64,000 nt of DNA. Origin: Piromyces finnis (lineage: Eukaryota > Neocallimastigomycota > Neocallimastigomycetes > Neocallimastigales > Neocallimastigaceae). Position 1 is the first letter of the stretch, and each line of letters opens with the position of its first letter. A model generated the notes under the pieces. That model was given only the letters and a program-made list of their open reading frames with translations. It was not told where the DNA came from and searched no databases. This document shows positions 34,727 to 45,000 of the stretch, piece by piece. The translations under genes and the position numbers were made by a program. The stretch lies in the NCBI GenBank assembly GCA_002104945.1, contig MCFH01000063.1:62001-126000 (forward strand). The letters run 5' to 3'.

Positions 34727-37700
34727 TTAATTATATGCTATAGAAGCATAATGTCGTCCACTTTTTAAATATTTTTGATAAATGTATTGATTACGTGGAT
34801 TGTCTTCTACTTCACTTGCTGGTACCCAATTATAAGCGGAACGGTATTTGTATCGAATTTTATATTCATATCGTTGTTGTTTATAATTTGTACGGAATCC
34901 AGATATTTCCACTATATCTTTTATTGATTCTGGATCCGCAGTTCTATTTAAAAATTCTTTTGGAGTTGATCTATAAGGTTCCAACTCAGATACATGAAAT
35001 ATTGGATAGTGTTTGGGAAAAGGTGATTTTTTGATATCGATTTCATAATTGTTATTTCTCAAAACTTGAGTTATTTTATATGGACCATATTTACAAGGAG
35101 CTAATTTGGAACTATTTTCAATATTTAGAGAAGGTGGGGCTTGAATCCAAACTAAATCATCAATTTTAAATTTTGGAGCTTCTAAACGACTTTTATCCAC
35201 TCTTCTTTTATACAACTCTTTGGAGCGTAGTAACACTTCTTTTATGTGGTTGAATGCATCATTAACGTTTTGAACTAGTTTATGATTAATATTACATTGT
35301 GGTAATAGGGTCATTTCATCCATCGGAGGGTGGAAACCATAATTAATGAAGAATGGTGTTTCTTTGGTTGATTCATTAACAGCGTTGTTATAGGCGAATT
35401 CTGCAAGTGGAAGCCAATCAACCCAGTCGTCATGATAGAAAGACTTGGAATAACATCTAAGATACTGTTCAATAAAAGAATTTGACCTCTCGACCTGTCC
35501 AACAGTTTCATGGTGGTCAGTAGTAGCTATTCTTGGATGAATATATAATAAATCCAAAAATTCGAGCCAAACATCACTTGTAAATTGTGAGCCTCTATCA
35601 GTATATAGGTCATAAGGGAGACCATGTAAACGATATACATTGTTCAAAAAAGCTTTTGCAGTTTGTGCTGCGTTTGGAACTTGTTTAAACGGCACTAAGT
35701 GAATCATTTTAGAAAAGCGGTCAACCACTACCATAATTACGGTGTACCCTTTAGACTCAGGAAGGCCACAAAGAAAGTCAATTTCTATAGATTTCCATGG
35801 ACGTTCTGGAGTATCTAAAGGTTGTAATTTTCCATATTTCCGATGTCTAGTTACTTTATTTCTTGTGCATGTTTCACAAGAATTAACAAATTTAGTGACA
35901 TCATCCTTAATTTTAGGCCACCAAAAATTTCGAGTTATCAATTCTAAAGTCCTTTTTATACCAAGATGTCCAGCAGAGGGTTGTTCATGATATTTCATAA
36001 GAACATCTAAACGTAGTTTCTCAGGGATATAAACTAAGTTATTATATAAAATAAGATTATTTTTTAATTCAAACTTGTTCATTTTCCTAAATGGTCTATA
36101 AGCCTTTTGGTCATTATGTGGGCTGAAATATAGCATAATATCCTTAGCAGTTTCGTCGTCCTTTAAGTATTGAATAACTTGTTCCAAGAAGTTACTCATA
36201 ATACCAATGAAACTTGGTATTAGTTTTACATTTTTTGAGTCTAAAATATATTCTGGCTTTTCTTCATAAGTCCTATCCATATAGTCAGGTCTGCGAGATA
36301 GATTATCAAGTTTACCATTCTTACGACCTTGTCTGTATATAAGTTCAAAGTCGTATTCTTGAAAGAAAAGGTGCCAACGATGTTGTCTTTGATTACCTAC
36401 CTTTCCTCCAAGAGTATAAAGTAAATTTCTATGATCAGTGTAAACTTTTATTTTATATTTAGCACCAAGAAGAAGGTGCCTCCAAGTAGAGAAAGAATCC
36501 TTAATGGCTAATAGTTCTTTATCTGTTATAGAATAATTAACTTCAGAACTACTTAGACTTCTGGAGTAGTAAGCAACAGGATGTAGACGATTTTCTGAAT
36601 CATATTGAGAAAGTATAGAACCGATAGCAACATTACTTGCATCACATTCTAAAATATATTGTTTTTGAGGATCAGGATGTGATAAAATAGGTGCTGAAGT
36701 TAAACGCGTTTTTAAAATGTTAAATGAGGATTCACATTCTGTGGACCATTTGAACTTTGCATTCTTTTTTGTTAGGTTGTGGAGGGGTTTAGCCAAGTCT
36801 GCAAAATTCATTACAAAGCGTCTATAGTAGTTACAAAGACCTAAAAATCTTTGTACATCCTTAACTGTAGTAGGAATAGGCCAATTTTTGATTGACTCTA
36901 TCTTTTTTGGGTCGGTAGCAATTCCTGAACCTGAAATAACATATCCTAAGAATTCAACTTGTGGTTTGTCAAATTCACATTTAGGAAGTTTAGCATATAA
37001 ATTATTTTCTAATAGTTTAGAAAGAACTTCACGTACATGTTGGTGGTGTTCTTCTAAGGTTTTTGAAAATATAAAAATATCATCCAAATAGAAAATAACA
37101 GATTTTTCCAAGAAAGGTCTGAGAACAGAATTTATAAATGCCTGAAAAGTAGCAGGAGCGTTACGTAAACCAAATGGCATCACTAAATATTCATAGTGAC
37201 CAAACTTTGTGCGAAAAGCAGTTTTATATTCATCACCATTTCTTATTCTAACTAAATTATAAGCAGAGCGTAAGTCGAGCTTGGTGAAATACTTTGCACC
37301 TTTGACACGTTCTATAATGTCGGTAATAAGTGGTATTGGGTAGGAGTTACGTATCGTTACAGAATTGAGTTTTTTATAATCAATACAAACTCTAAGAGTA
37401 CCATCTTTCTTTTTCTGAAATACCACTGGATATCCTGCAGGTGATTCGGATGGTCTAATAAAACCTTTTTCTAAATTTTCCTTGATATACTCTTCTAAAA
37501 CTTTTGATTCTTCTTCTGATAAGGGATAGATGGGACCATAATGAAGAGTAGCATCTTTTTCTAGTACTATTTTACAATCTGTAATTCTATGTGGTGGTAG
37601 TTTATCAGCTTCTTGTTTGCTGAAAACTTTTGCCAAATCTCGATAGGGTTTTGGAATATCTTCAATAGTATGTTCTTCTAAATTGCTTACTTCTTCTGGT

Positions 37701-38542
37701 TTTTCGGACAAAAAAGTATGAATTAAATAATTATAATTATATCTATCATAATTATTTTTATTTAATATAACTTTTCTAAAAAATTTGGAACGTTTAGGGT
37801 TAAATTTGTGGAATCGACCATTTTTCTTCTTACTAAAGGTTTTAGATCTGAAATAAAAATTATGAATTTTATTTTTTAAATTATAAAAATTGGTGGAATA
37901 ACTTTTATTTTTATTTTTTGTGTTATTTACACCTGTAGAAGTGGTAGGTGTAACATTTATGTCATTTCTATTATAAGAAATGAATTGTTCTAATTTTAAA
38001 AATTTAGTAGCATGCTTCATATTGAATTTCTTTCTGTTAAAATCATATTTTAAATTTGAATATAAATAATTTTTATTATAATTATAATGAATTTCATATT
38101 TGGACATGAATATATTTCCAAATAATAAATCTGTCGGAATATAATCCGCTAGTAAAAATTTTTCTTTGAAATTGATGAAATGGAATTTATTGTTGATAAA
38201 TAGTTTTAACTGAAAATTTAGGTTGATATATTCATCAAGTTCAATTGAAGTACCACTGATACCTTGTACAGTGATAACATTATTAATTTTATGAGGATGT
38301 AATTGTAATGTACGTAATAGTTTGTACGACATAAAATTACAATAAGATCCACTATCTAATAGTGATGTACATGCAATTTTATTATGTACATTATTTGTAC
38401 CTCCATTATTGGATAATACATATGTATTAAAAGTAAAAAATGTTGAAGGTAATGTATTATCTTTGTTGATAGTGGGAAAAGTGTAGTTTAATATTTTTGT
38501 ATTCGAGTGGTGATGGGACTTCAATGGAAGTCCTTTATTTAG
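34727..38542 (-). CDS. Pol of element A: protease, RT, RNase H, integrase
   Basis: About 1270 residues in the -1 frame relative to gag; the first codon after the frameshift lies at 38542. There is no ATG at the beginning, as expected for a frameshift product. Protease SLLDSGSYCNF; RT with [23 protein letters not shown] and FYLDDIFIF (an LDD variant of YxDD, near residue 480); RNase H with ECDASNVAIG and TDKELLAI; integrase with the HHCC finger (HEQPSAGHLG.., CETCTRNK), [19 protein letters not shown] and VERSNSF. The C-terminus (EISGFRTNYKQQRYEYKIRYK.., NWVPASEVED) resembles a diverged chromodomain. No internal stop, so possibly active. Confidence 0.92.
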   Translation of the reverse strand, partial: LNKGLPLKSHHHSNTKILNYTFPTINKDNTLPSTFFTFNTYVLSNNGGTNNVHNKIACTSLLDSGSYCNFMSYKLLRTLQLHPHKINNVITVQGISGTSIELDEYINLNFQLKLFINNKFHFINFKEKFLLADYIPTDLLFGNIFMSKYEIHYNYNKNYLYSNLKYDFNRKKFNMKHATKFLKLEQFISYNRNDINVTPTTSTGVNNTKNKNKSYSTNFYNLKNKIHNFYFRSKTFSKKKNGRFHKFNPKRSKFFRKVILNKNNYDRYNYNYLIHTFLSEKPEEVSNLEEHTIEDIPKPYRDLAKVFSKQEADKLPPHRITDCKIVLEKDATLHYGPIYPLSEEESKVLEEYIKENLEKGFIRPSESPAGYPVVFQKKKDGTLRVCIDYKKLNSVTIRNSYPIPLITDIIERVKGAKYFTKLDLRSAYNLVRIRNGDEYKTAFRTKFGHYEYLVMPFGLRNAPATFQAFINSVLRPFLEKSVIFYLDDIFIFSKTLEEHHQHVREVLSKLLENNLYAKLPKCEFDKPQVEFLGYVISGSGIATDPKKIESIKNWPIPTTVKDVQRFLGLCNYYRRFVMNFADLAKPLHNLTKKNAKFKWSTECESSFNILKTRLTSAPILSHPDPQKQYILECDASNVAIGSILSQYDSENRLHPVAYYSRSLSSSEVNYSITDKELLAIKDSFSTWRHLLLGAKYKIKVYTDHRNLLYTLGGKVGNQRQHRWHLFFQEYDFELIYRQGRKNGKLDNLSRRPDYMDRTYEEKPEYILDSKNVKLIPSFIGIMSNFLEQVIQYLKDDETAKDIMLYFSPHNDQKAYRPFRKMNKFELKNNLILYNNLVYIPEKLRLDVLMKYHEQPSAGHLGIKRTLELITRNFWWPKIKDDVTKFVNSCETCTRNKVTRHRKYGKLQPLDTPERPWKSIEIDFLCGLPESKGYTVIMVVVDRFSKMIHLVPFKQVPNAAQTAKAFLNNVYRLHGLPYDLYTDRGSQFTSDVWLEFLDLLYIHPRIATTDHHETVGQVERSNSFIEQYLRCYSKSFYHDDWVDWLPLAEFAYNNAVNESTKETPFFINYGFHPPMDEMTLLPQCNINHKLVQNVNDAFNHIKEVLLRSKELYKRRVDKSRLEAPKFKIDDLVWIQAPPSLNIENSSKLAPCKYGPYKITQVLRNNNYEIDIKKSPFPKHYPIFHVSELEPYRSTPKEFLNRTADPESIKDIVEISGFRTNYKQQRYEYKIRYKYRSAYNWVPASEVEDNPRNQYIYQKYLKSGRHYASIAYN

Positions 38543-38548
38543 TTTTTT
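38516..38548 (-). promoter_or_regulatory. -1 ribosomal frameshift signal at the gag-pol junction of A
   Basis: Sense strand: slippery A AAA AAC (38548-38542) in phase with gag codons AAA AAC, with the gag stop TAA next, an 8-nt spacer, then hairpin GGACTTC-CATT-GAAGTCC (38533-38516). The pol frame is exactly -1 and open across the site. Confidence 0.88.
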
Positions 38549-39561
38549 GAACTAATTTTTTGAGCTTTATAATTGTTGTTATTGTAATTATTATTATATT
38601 TTTGGAAGTTATTGTTGTTATTGTTGTTGTTGTTGTATGATCTGTGGTGGTTGAAATGTGAATTTCTTTTCTTGTTAGATTTAGAGTTGGAAGACTGGTT
38701 AATCTTATTCTTTGTAGAAAGAGAACTTTCGATCAAAATACATCTAGTTATAATGGACTCCATGGTGGTTGGAAATACCTCCATCTTTTCAATTTCTTCC
38801 TGATATTTGGGATGTAAACCATTATAAAAGATTAAAGATAATGCTTCTTCATTCCATTTAAATTGTTGTGAAAGAGAGCGGAATTCCTCGATATAATCAT
38901 TTATTTTACCATATTGTTGTTTTAAACGCATTATTTTGATTTTAGCTATCTTGTAACTAGCAACATTTGAGAAAGCAATTCTTAGTCCATCCAACAATTC
39001 TTGCATGGTAGATGGATAAATATTATCCTTGTACTTGGCAAGATACCAATTTCTAGCAGCATCACGAAGACGGGATTGTACAAAATTAATTTTTGTTTCT
39101 TCTGGTAAAGTTCGATTTGGTAGAGTTTTGAAAGTATCTTCACATAATTGACAAAACAAATCGGTATCACTAGTCTTACCGGAGAACATACCTGGATCTG
39201 GCACTTGAGTGATTGGAGTAGCAAAACGGCCTCTCATGATAACATCATGATCCAAATCAAATCTTGTTGAAGTAGATTCATCATCTCTAAAGACAGTAGG
39301 TCTTGGAGTAGCTATCCTATCATAATTGGTATGTAACAATGGTTGTTCATCTTCATTCTGAGCAGTTTGATTATTATTCATATTGGTTAATACACTCATG
39401 ATTTCATTTAAACGATTATTCACATCATTGGAAAAATTTTGAAAATCTTCACGGAAAACCAAATTTTCATTGATACCCTCAATGATATCCTTGGCAGTCT
39501 GAGTAGCATCCTCTCTTAGTTGGTTTACCTCGTCTGGGAAATTAGGAACCGGAGTGAACAT
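38539..39561 (-). CDS. Gag of element A
   Basis: 340 residues, ATG at 39561, only 35 nt inside the 5' LTR. The central part is a retrotransposon capsid (MFSGKTSDTDLFCQLCEDTF, RDAARNWYLAKYKD, RLKQQYGKINDYIEEFRSL, IFYNGLHPKYQEEI). The C-terminus is basic and Asn-rich (KKRNSHFNHHRSYNNN) and has no CCHC knuckle, so RNA binding would rest on basic residues. It ends with codons AAA AAC TAA at the frameshift site. Confidence 0.88.
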   Translation of the reverse strand: MFTPVPNFPDEVNQLREDATQTAKDIIEGINENLVFREDFQNFSNDVNNRLNEIMSVLTNMNNNQTAQNEDEQPLLHTNYDRIATPRPTVFRDDESTSTRFDLDHDVIMRGRFATPITQVPDPGMFSGKTSDTDLFCQLCEDTFKTLPNRTLPEETKINFVQSRLRDAARNWYLAKYKDNIYPSTMQELLDGLRIAFSNVASYKIAKIKIMRLKQQYGKINDYIEEFRSLSQQFKWNEEALSLIFYNGLHPKYQEEIEKMEVFPTTMESIITRCILIESSLSTKNKINQSSNSKSNKKRNSHFNHHRSYNNNNNNNNNFQKYNNNYNNNNYKAQKISSKN

Positions 39562-39585
39562 TCTAAAGTAGCCACTAAACAGCGG

Positions 39586-39596
39586 GTAAAGATTAT
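39586..39596 (-). other. Self-complementary primer site of element A
   Basis: The 11 nt just inside the 5' LTR (ATAATCTTTAC in sense) are the exact reverse complement of GTAAAGATTAT inside the LTR (39825-39835 and 33421-33431), about 30 nt downstream of TATAAAAG. There is no TGG-type tRNA site. Confidence 0.75.
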
Positions 39597-40303
39597 TGTT
39601 AAGTTTTTGGGTTTGGTTATGCGGCCAGGTCAGAATGTTATTAATTATATAGTAAAAATGTTTTTTAAGAAATTAAATTTAATTATAAAATAACACCTTA
39701 AACTCCCAAATGAAAAATGAAAAATTTATATTTACTTTAAAATAACTTTTTATAAATTTTTTATTTATTTAATAATAATAATATAAATGATATTATAAGT
39801 AACTATATAATTAAGATTATAACTATAATCTTTACAAAGAATTAAAATCGAATTCAATTCATTTTCTTTTATATTCTTTGTTCAGATTATTAAATTGATA
39901 TTAATAAGAATAAAGTATTACATGTAATATATTAGTAATATAATTAAATAAGTAATAAGATTGTTTGTTTGTTTGTTTGTTTGTCATGACATAAAATAAA
40001 ATAAACATATGATTAATCATTTAAACAGTTGATCCTAATTAGTAATTATAAAAACTATTCAATTAATAATTCATCATTATTAATTGATATTACCATAACA
40101 TATTTGTTATAATTAAATAATTATTATTTTCAAAATTATTTCTAATAAAACTTGCCGTTAACCTATTTTATAATAATTAAGATTATTTAATTTATAGGTG
40201 TTAACTGTTACACCTAAATGGGTCTAGTTCTATTTTTAGTAACAATCGTTATCATTAATTAAATTAATATAACTAAAATTCCTATTGATATATTTTTAAT
40301 TTC
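39597..40303 (-). repeat. 5' LTR of element A, outer part missing
   Basis: Matches 33193 to about 33893 almost base for base, then stops at the start of the E LTR. The remaining 430 bp of the A LTR were not found further right in the window. Confidence 0.85.
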
Positions 40304-41098
40304 TGTAAAAGTATAAAATTTAAAACAGATTTTATACTTAAAACAAAACAATTTTTATTAACACAAAAATAAAAAAATAAAACATTAAATTTTTATTTTA
40401 AAAAAAAAAAAACATTTTTATTTAAACTCTTAAAAATATTATTAACTATATAATAGTTAATAATTAAAAAATTGAAAATAACAATTACATCGATTTAACA
40501 AATAAAAATTACATGTATTTATATTTTTTCATAATTATATTCTAATATATTATTCTATTTAAATAAACATATATTTAATATAAAATAAACAAAACTAATT
40601 TAATTAAATAATAAAATAACAGAACTAAACTAAACTAATTCATTATACTTTTAATTCAATTTGAGTAAACTCAAAATTGAATAAAGCCCATGTATTTTCT
40701 ATAAATTAATTTAATATTATCAATACTATTCTTAATATATTTCCTATTGAAATATAAATAAATCTATTTTTAAAACTAAGTTAAAATTATTAAACTATTC
40801 TAAATTTAAATAAAAAAGTATAATCTATTCTAAAATTAAATAAAAAGTATTTAAAAAATATTTTAATTATTTTAAATATTTGAAATATTTAAATTTAATT
40901 AAAATTCTTTTATTCCTTAAACTTAAATATTTATCTTAATTTAAATTTAATGGAATTATTATAAAATAATTTATTATTAAATTATTCCATAAAATTTACT
41001 CAAAAATTTTATAATCAGTTTTACTAAATATTAATTTATTATTTAATAATTAATAATTAATTATTAAATAATCTAAAGATATATCTTATATCTTTACA
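40304..41098 (-). repeat. 3' LTR of element E, 795 bp
   Basis: Starts TGTAAAAG and ends TCTTTACA, followed by the pyrimidine-rich ATCTCGCCCTTTAAG and the exact GTCGAGCTCCTGCGAGATTA also found inside element D. It contains the same ATAACAATTACATCG block as the D LTR, so E and D are related families. Confidence 0.7.
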
Positions 41099-41250
41099 AT
41101 CTCGCCCTTTAAGTCGAGCTCCTGCGAGATTATTTTCTTGAAGAAATTTAAATAACAAATGGTTACTACTTTTTCTAAATCATAACATTGTTAAAAAAAT
41201 ATATAAGTATTTAATTTATTTATACTCTTATTATCATTCTTGTTACTTAT
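41099..41250 (-). mobile_element. Internal 3' end of element E
   Basis: Polypurine tract region and eroded end of pol, aligned by eye with 49994-50100 of element D. It ends with CTTAT, the target duplication of element B, showing that B jumped into E. Confidence 0.6.
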
Positions 41251-41694
41251 TGTAAAGAAATGTGTCTTTAACAATAAAACAAATTATAATATTTACTAAA
41301 TAACTTAGTAATATTAACACTTTAAAATATTCTGTAAATTATTAATTTATAAAAATATCATTAAAAACACATAGAATTTAACTTAATAAGTTAGTGTTTA
41401 ATAATATAATTATTTATTAATAAAATCTCGATTCTTTAAAATATTTGGGAAAATTCACTCGTATTTATACTAAAAATTTTTTAAATTAATTTATAAAATT
41501 TTTTCAACTTAAAATTCTTAACCAATCAATAATCTTCATATAAAATAAAATTTAAAAATAAAATAAAATAAAATAAAATAAAATTATAATTTTTTTAAAA
41601 TAGTATCTATGAGGTCTCGAACTAGTGTCATTCAGACTCAAAGTCTTAGCTACTAACCACTAAGACAATTTAGTTATTTCTAGTATTCATTACA
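41251..41694 (-). repeat. 3' LTR of element B
   Basis: TGTAAAGAAATG to TATTCATTACA on the plus strand, followed by GGTCCTCCTCC (sense GGAGGAGGACC), the polypurine tract. It includes TATAAATA and a tRNA-like A/B box module on the sense strand. Confidence 0.95.
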
Positions 41695-41708
41695 TGGTCC
41701 TCCTCCAG

Positions 41709-41729
41709 GATTCGGATACCAGACGAATC
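41709..41729 (-). promoter_or_regulatory. Hairpin next to the polypurine tract of B
   Basis: Stem GATTCG/CGAATC with 9-nt loop TCTGGTATC in sense, 14 bp inside the 3' LTR. It matches element A in stem position, loop length and most loop bases. Confidence 0.6.
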
Positions 41730-42009
41730 TAGAATTTTAATATTTAAATATATGTTTTTCTTTTTTAATAAACTAAACTAAGGAGTGAATTTTCTTAATT
41801 ATAAAAATACATTTAATATAATAAAATACATTTTTTTTTTTTTTTTTTAATATTACTAAAGTTAAAAATAAAATATTGATAAATTTGATATTAATAAATT
41901 GTTTAATAATAAAATTGATATTGATAATGATATTAATAAGTTTTGATAATAATAATAATTGTGATTTTAATATTAATAATAAATATAATTTGAATTTTTT
42001 AACTATTTT

Positions 42010-45000
42010 TTATTTCTTTTTATTAAATTTTTTAAGTAGCCCCTTGCAATTTAGATTTTCTTCAGGCTCCCACGAAGCTTCATTGATTGAATACCCTTTC
42101 CATTTAATCAGGTATTGTATTTTTCCGTAATGTCTTCTTTTATCCAGAATTTCTTCAACTTCGTATTCTTCTTCATTGTCAACGGTAATAGGTGGCGGTG
42201 GTGGTTGAGATCTTCCAAATTTATCTTCGACATATTTCTCGAGATTGGATACATGAATAACTGGATGAATCTTAATAGATTTTGGGAGACTTAATTTAAA
42301 TGTAACATTTGATATTTTTTCCAAGATTTTGTATGGGCCGAGTTTTCTTGGCTTAAATTTTTTATTTCCTTTGTGGATAATTAAAGAACTATCCAGCCAA
42401 ACTTTGTCACCAACTTTAAAATTCGGAGCTTCTTTTCTAAGTTTGTCAGCATGCTTCTTCTGGGTTTCCATGGCAGATTTTAAATTTTCTTTTAAGGTAT
42501 TAATTAAAGTTTTAAAATCTCTTGTAAACTCTTCTGCTCTTGGGACTTTAGATAAGTCTGGAATAACTGGTGAATATTTTGGATGAAAGCCGTAATTCAA
42601 AAAGAATGGAGAAAATTTGGATGATTCTTGGACCACGTTGTTATAACTAAATTCTGCAAGACTAAGAAAACTTTTCCAATTTGAACCTTTATAATTTGAG
42701 AAACATCTTAAATATTGTTCTATAACGGAGTTCACCCTCTCCGTCTGACCATTTGATTGATGATGAAAAGGAGTATACAACTTAAGTTCAATGCCAAGGG
42801 AGAAACAGATGGATTGGAAGAATTTAGAGGTAAATTGAGAACCTCTATCCGAGACAATAGATTCAGGTAGGCCATGAAGACGGAAAATATTATCAATAAA
42901 GGCCGTAGCTGTTTCGGCGGCGGAAGGAATACTTTTGAACGGAATGAGATGAATCATTTTTGTAAGACGATCAACAACAACAAGAATGCAAGTGAAGCCA
43001 GAAGGCAAATCAGTAATGAAATCCATTGAAATGGATGACCAAGGACGTTCAGCAATATCAAGAGAATTCAGAAGACCATAAGGTTTATGACGAAAGGTTT
43101 TTGAACGACAACAAACTTCACAAGAACGAACGTAGTCTTTAACATCAGAAGAAATAGAAGGCCACCAGAAGTCTCTAGCAATAAGAGAAGATGTTTTCTT
43201 TATTCCGAAATGACCAGCTGAAGGAGAGTCGTGACAGAGTTTAAGAATTGAAAGACGACAATTTGGAGGAACATAGATTCTGTCAGTAAAAAGGAGAAAA
43301 CTATTGCTTAAGGAAAATTTGTCAATTTGAGGGTGAGGTATTGGAGGTTTCCTACAATCAAGATATTCACAGATTTTATTGTAAAAGTCATCAATTATAT
43401 ATTCGGAAAGAAAAGAATCACTAATGGACGAAACAGAAGTCACAATGGCACAAAAGTTTTCAGGGCGAAGAACATTAAAAGGAACATCAGAAGAGGAATT
43501 CGAATTGATAGCATAATCAGGACGACGAGATAGGGCATCAGGCTTACCGTTAGAAGAACCAGAACGATAAATAATAACAAAGTTAAATTCAGAGAGAAAC
43601 AAAGCCCAGCGAACAAGACGTTGAGACATTTTTTCAGGTTTCTTTTGATAGAGTAAATTTCGATGATCCGAGTAAATCTTAAAAGTAGAAGAAGAGCCTT
43701 TAAGTAGATGACGCCATGTTTCAAGAGCAGCAACGATAGCTAAGAGCTCTTTATCATATATTGGATAATTACGTTCAGGACCAGTAAGAGAGCGAGAAAA
43801 GAAAGCAACTGGATGGGTCATATTATCAATTGGAGAGACTTGCGAGAGAATAGCACCAATGGCAAAGTTACTTGAATCAGTTTCGACTATGAATGGAAGT
43901 TCACGATTAGGAAATATAAGAACAGGAGCAGAAACAAATAAGGACTTGAGTGAATCGAAAGCATCTTGAGCTTCTTTAGACCATACAAATTTAACATTTT
44001 TCTTCAAAAGTTTATGCAAAGGATGAGCGATCTTTGCAAAATTTGGAATAAATCGACGGTAGTAGTTCGCAAGACCAAGAAAAGATTGAACCTCTTTAAC
44101 ATTAGATGGAGTAGGCCAGTTTAAAATAGAAGAAACTTTATTTGGGTCCATGTGAATACCATCAGTAGAAATCCTATGACCAAGGAAATCAATAAAAGAA
44201 ACAAAAAACTCGCATTTTTCCAATTTAGCATAGAGCCCAGCATCCCTCAGGAGTTTCAAAACAGTTTTGACATGAGAAATATGAGATTTATAATCCGAGG
44301 AAAAAATAATAATATCATCTATGTAAGAGAAAGCGAATTTACCAAGAACGTCTTCAAGAACATCATTAATGAAATGTTGAAAAACAGCAGGTGCATTTTT
44401 CAACCCAAAAGGCATCACACAGTATTCAAAATGACCTAACTTGCAAGTAAAAGCGGTTTTATATTCATCACCACTTTTAATCCTGACCAAGTTATAGGCA
44501 GAACGAAGATCCAATTTTGAGAAAATCTTCCCTTTTCCAAGATGTTCAAGCATATCTTGTATAAGAGGAAGGGGATAAGAATCACGAATAGTTATGGAGT
44601 TTAATTGGCGATAGTCAACACACATACGAAGTTGACCGTTTTTCTTAGGTACAAACAGAATAGGAGCTCCCGCAGGCGATTTTGATTTTCTAATAAATCC
44701 TTTCTTGAGATTTTCTTTTATATATTCTTCTAAAGCAATTGATTCGGTTTCTGTTAGAGGATAAATCGGTCCATAAAACAGTTTTGAATTTTCTTTGAGT
44801 TTTATTTCACAATCGTATGGACGGTGTGGAGGAAGTTTTTCAGCATTAGATTCATTGAAGACATCAGCAAAGTCAGAGAGAACATCCGGAAGTATAATAG
44901 AAGAATTGGGTTCTGATTTAGAGTTTGAATCGGATTTGAGAATAGAATTGGAATGAATATTAGAATCAGAAAAAGAAGTCAAAACAGAAGTTGGTTCTTG

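Larger units (their letters stand above)
33193..40303 (-). mobile_element. Element A: Ty3/gypsy-type LTR retrotransposon
   Basis: Left LTR 33193-34324, pol, gag and right LTR 39597-40303, all in minus orientation. The right (5') LTR matches the first 707 bp of the left one and is then replaced by the LTR of element E, so A is complete except for the outer part of its 5' LTR. The two shared LTR parts are nearly identical (differences near 33318/39719 and 33463/39864), so insertion was fairly recent. Gene order protease, RT, RNase H, integrase is that of Ty3/gypsy. Confidence 0.9.
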
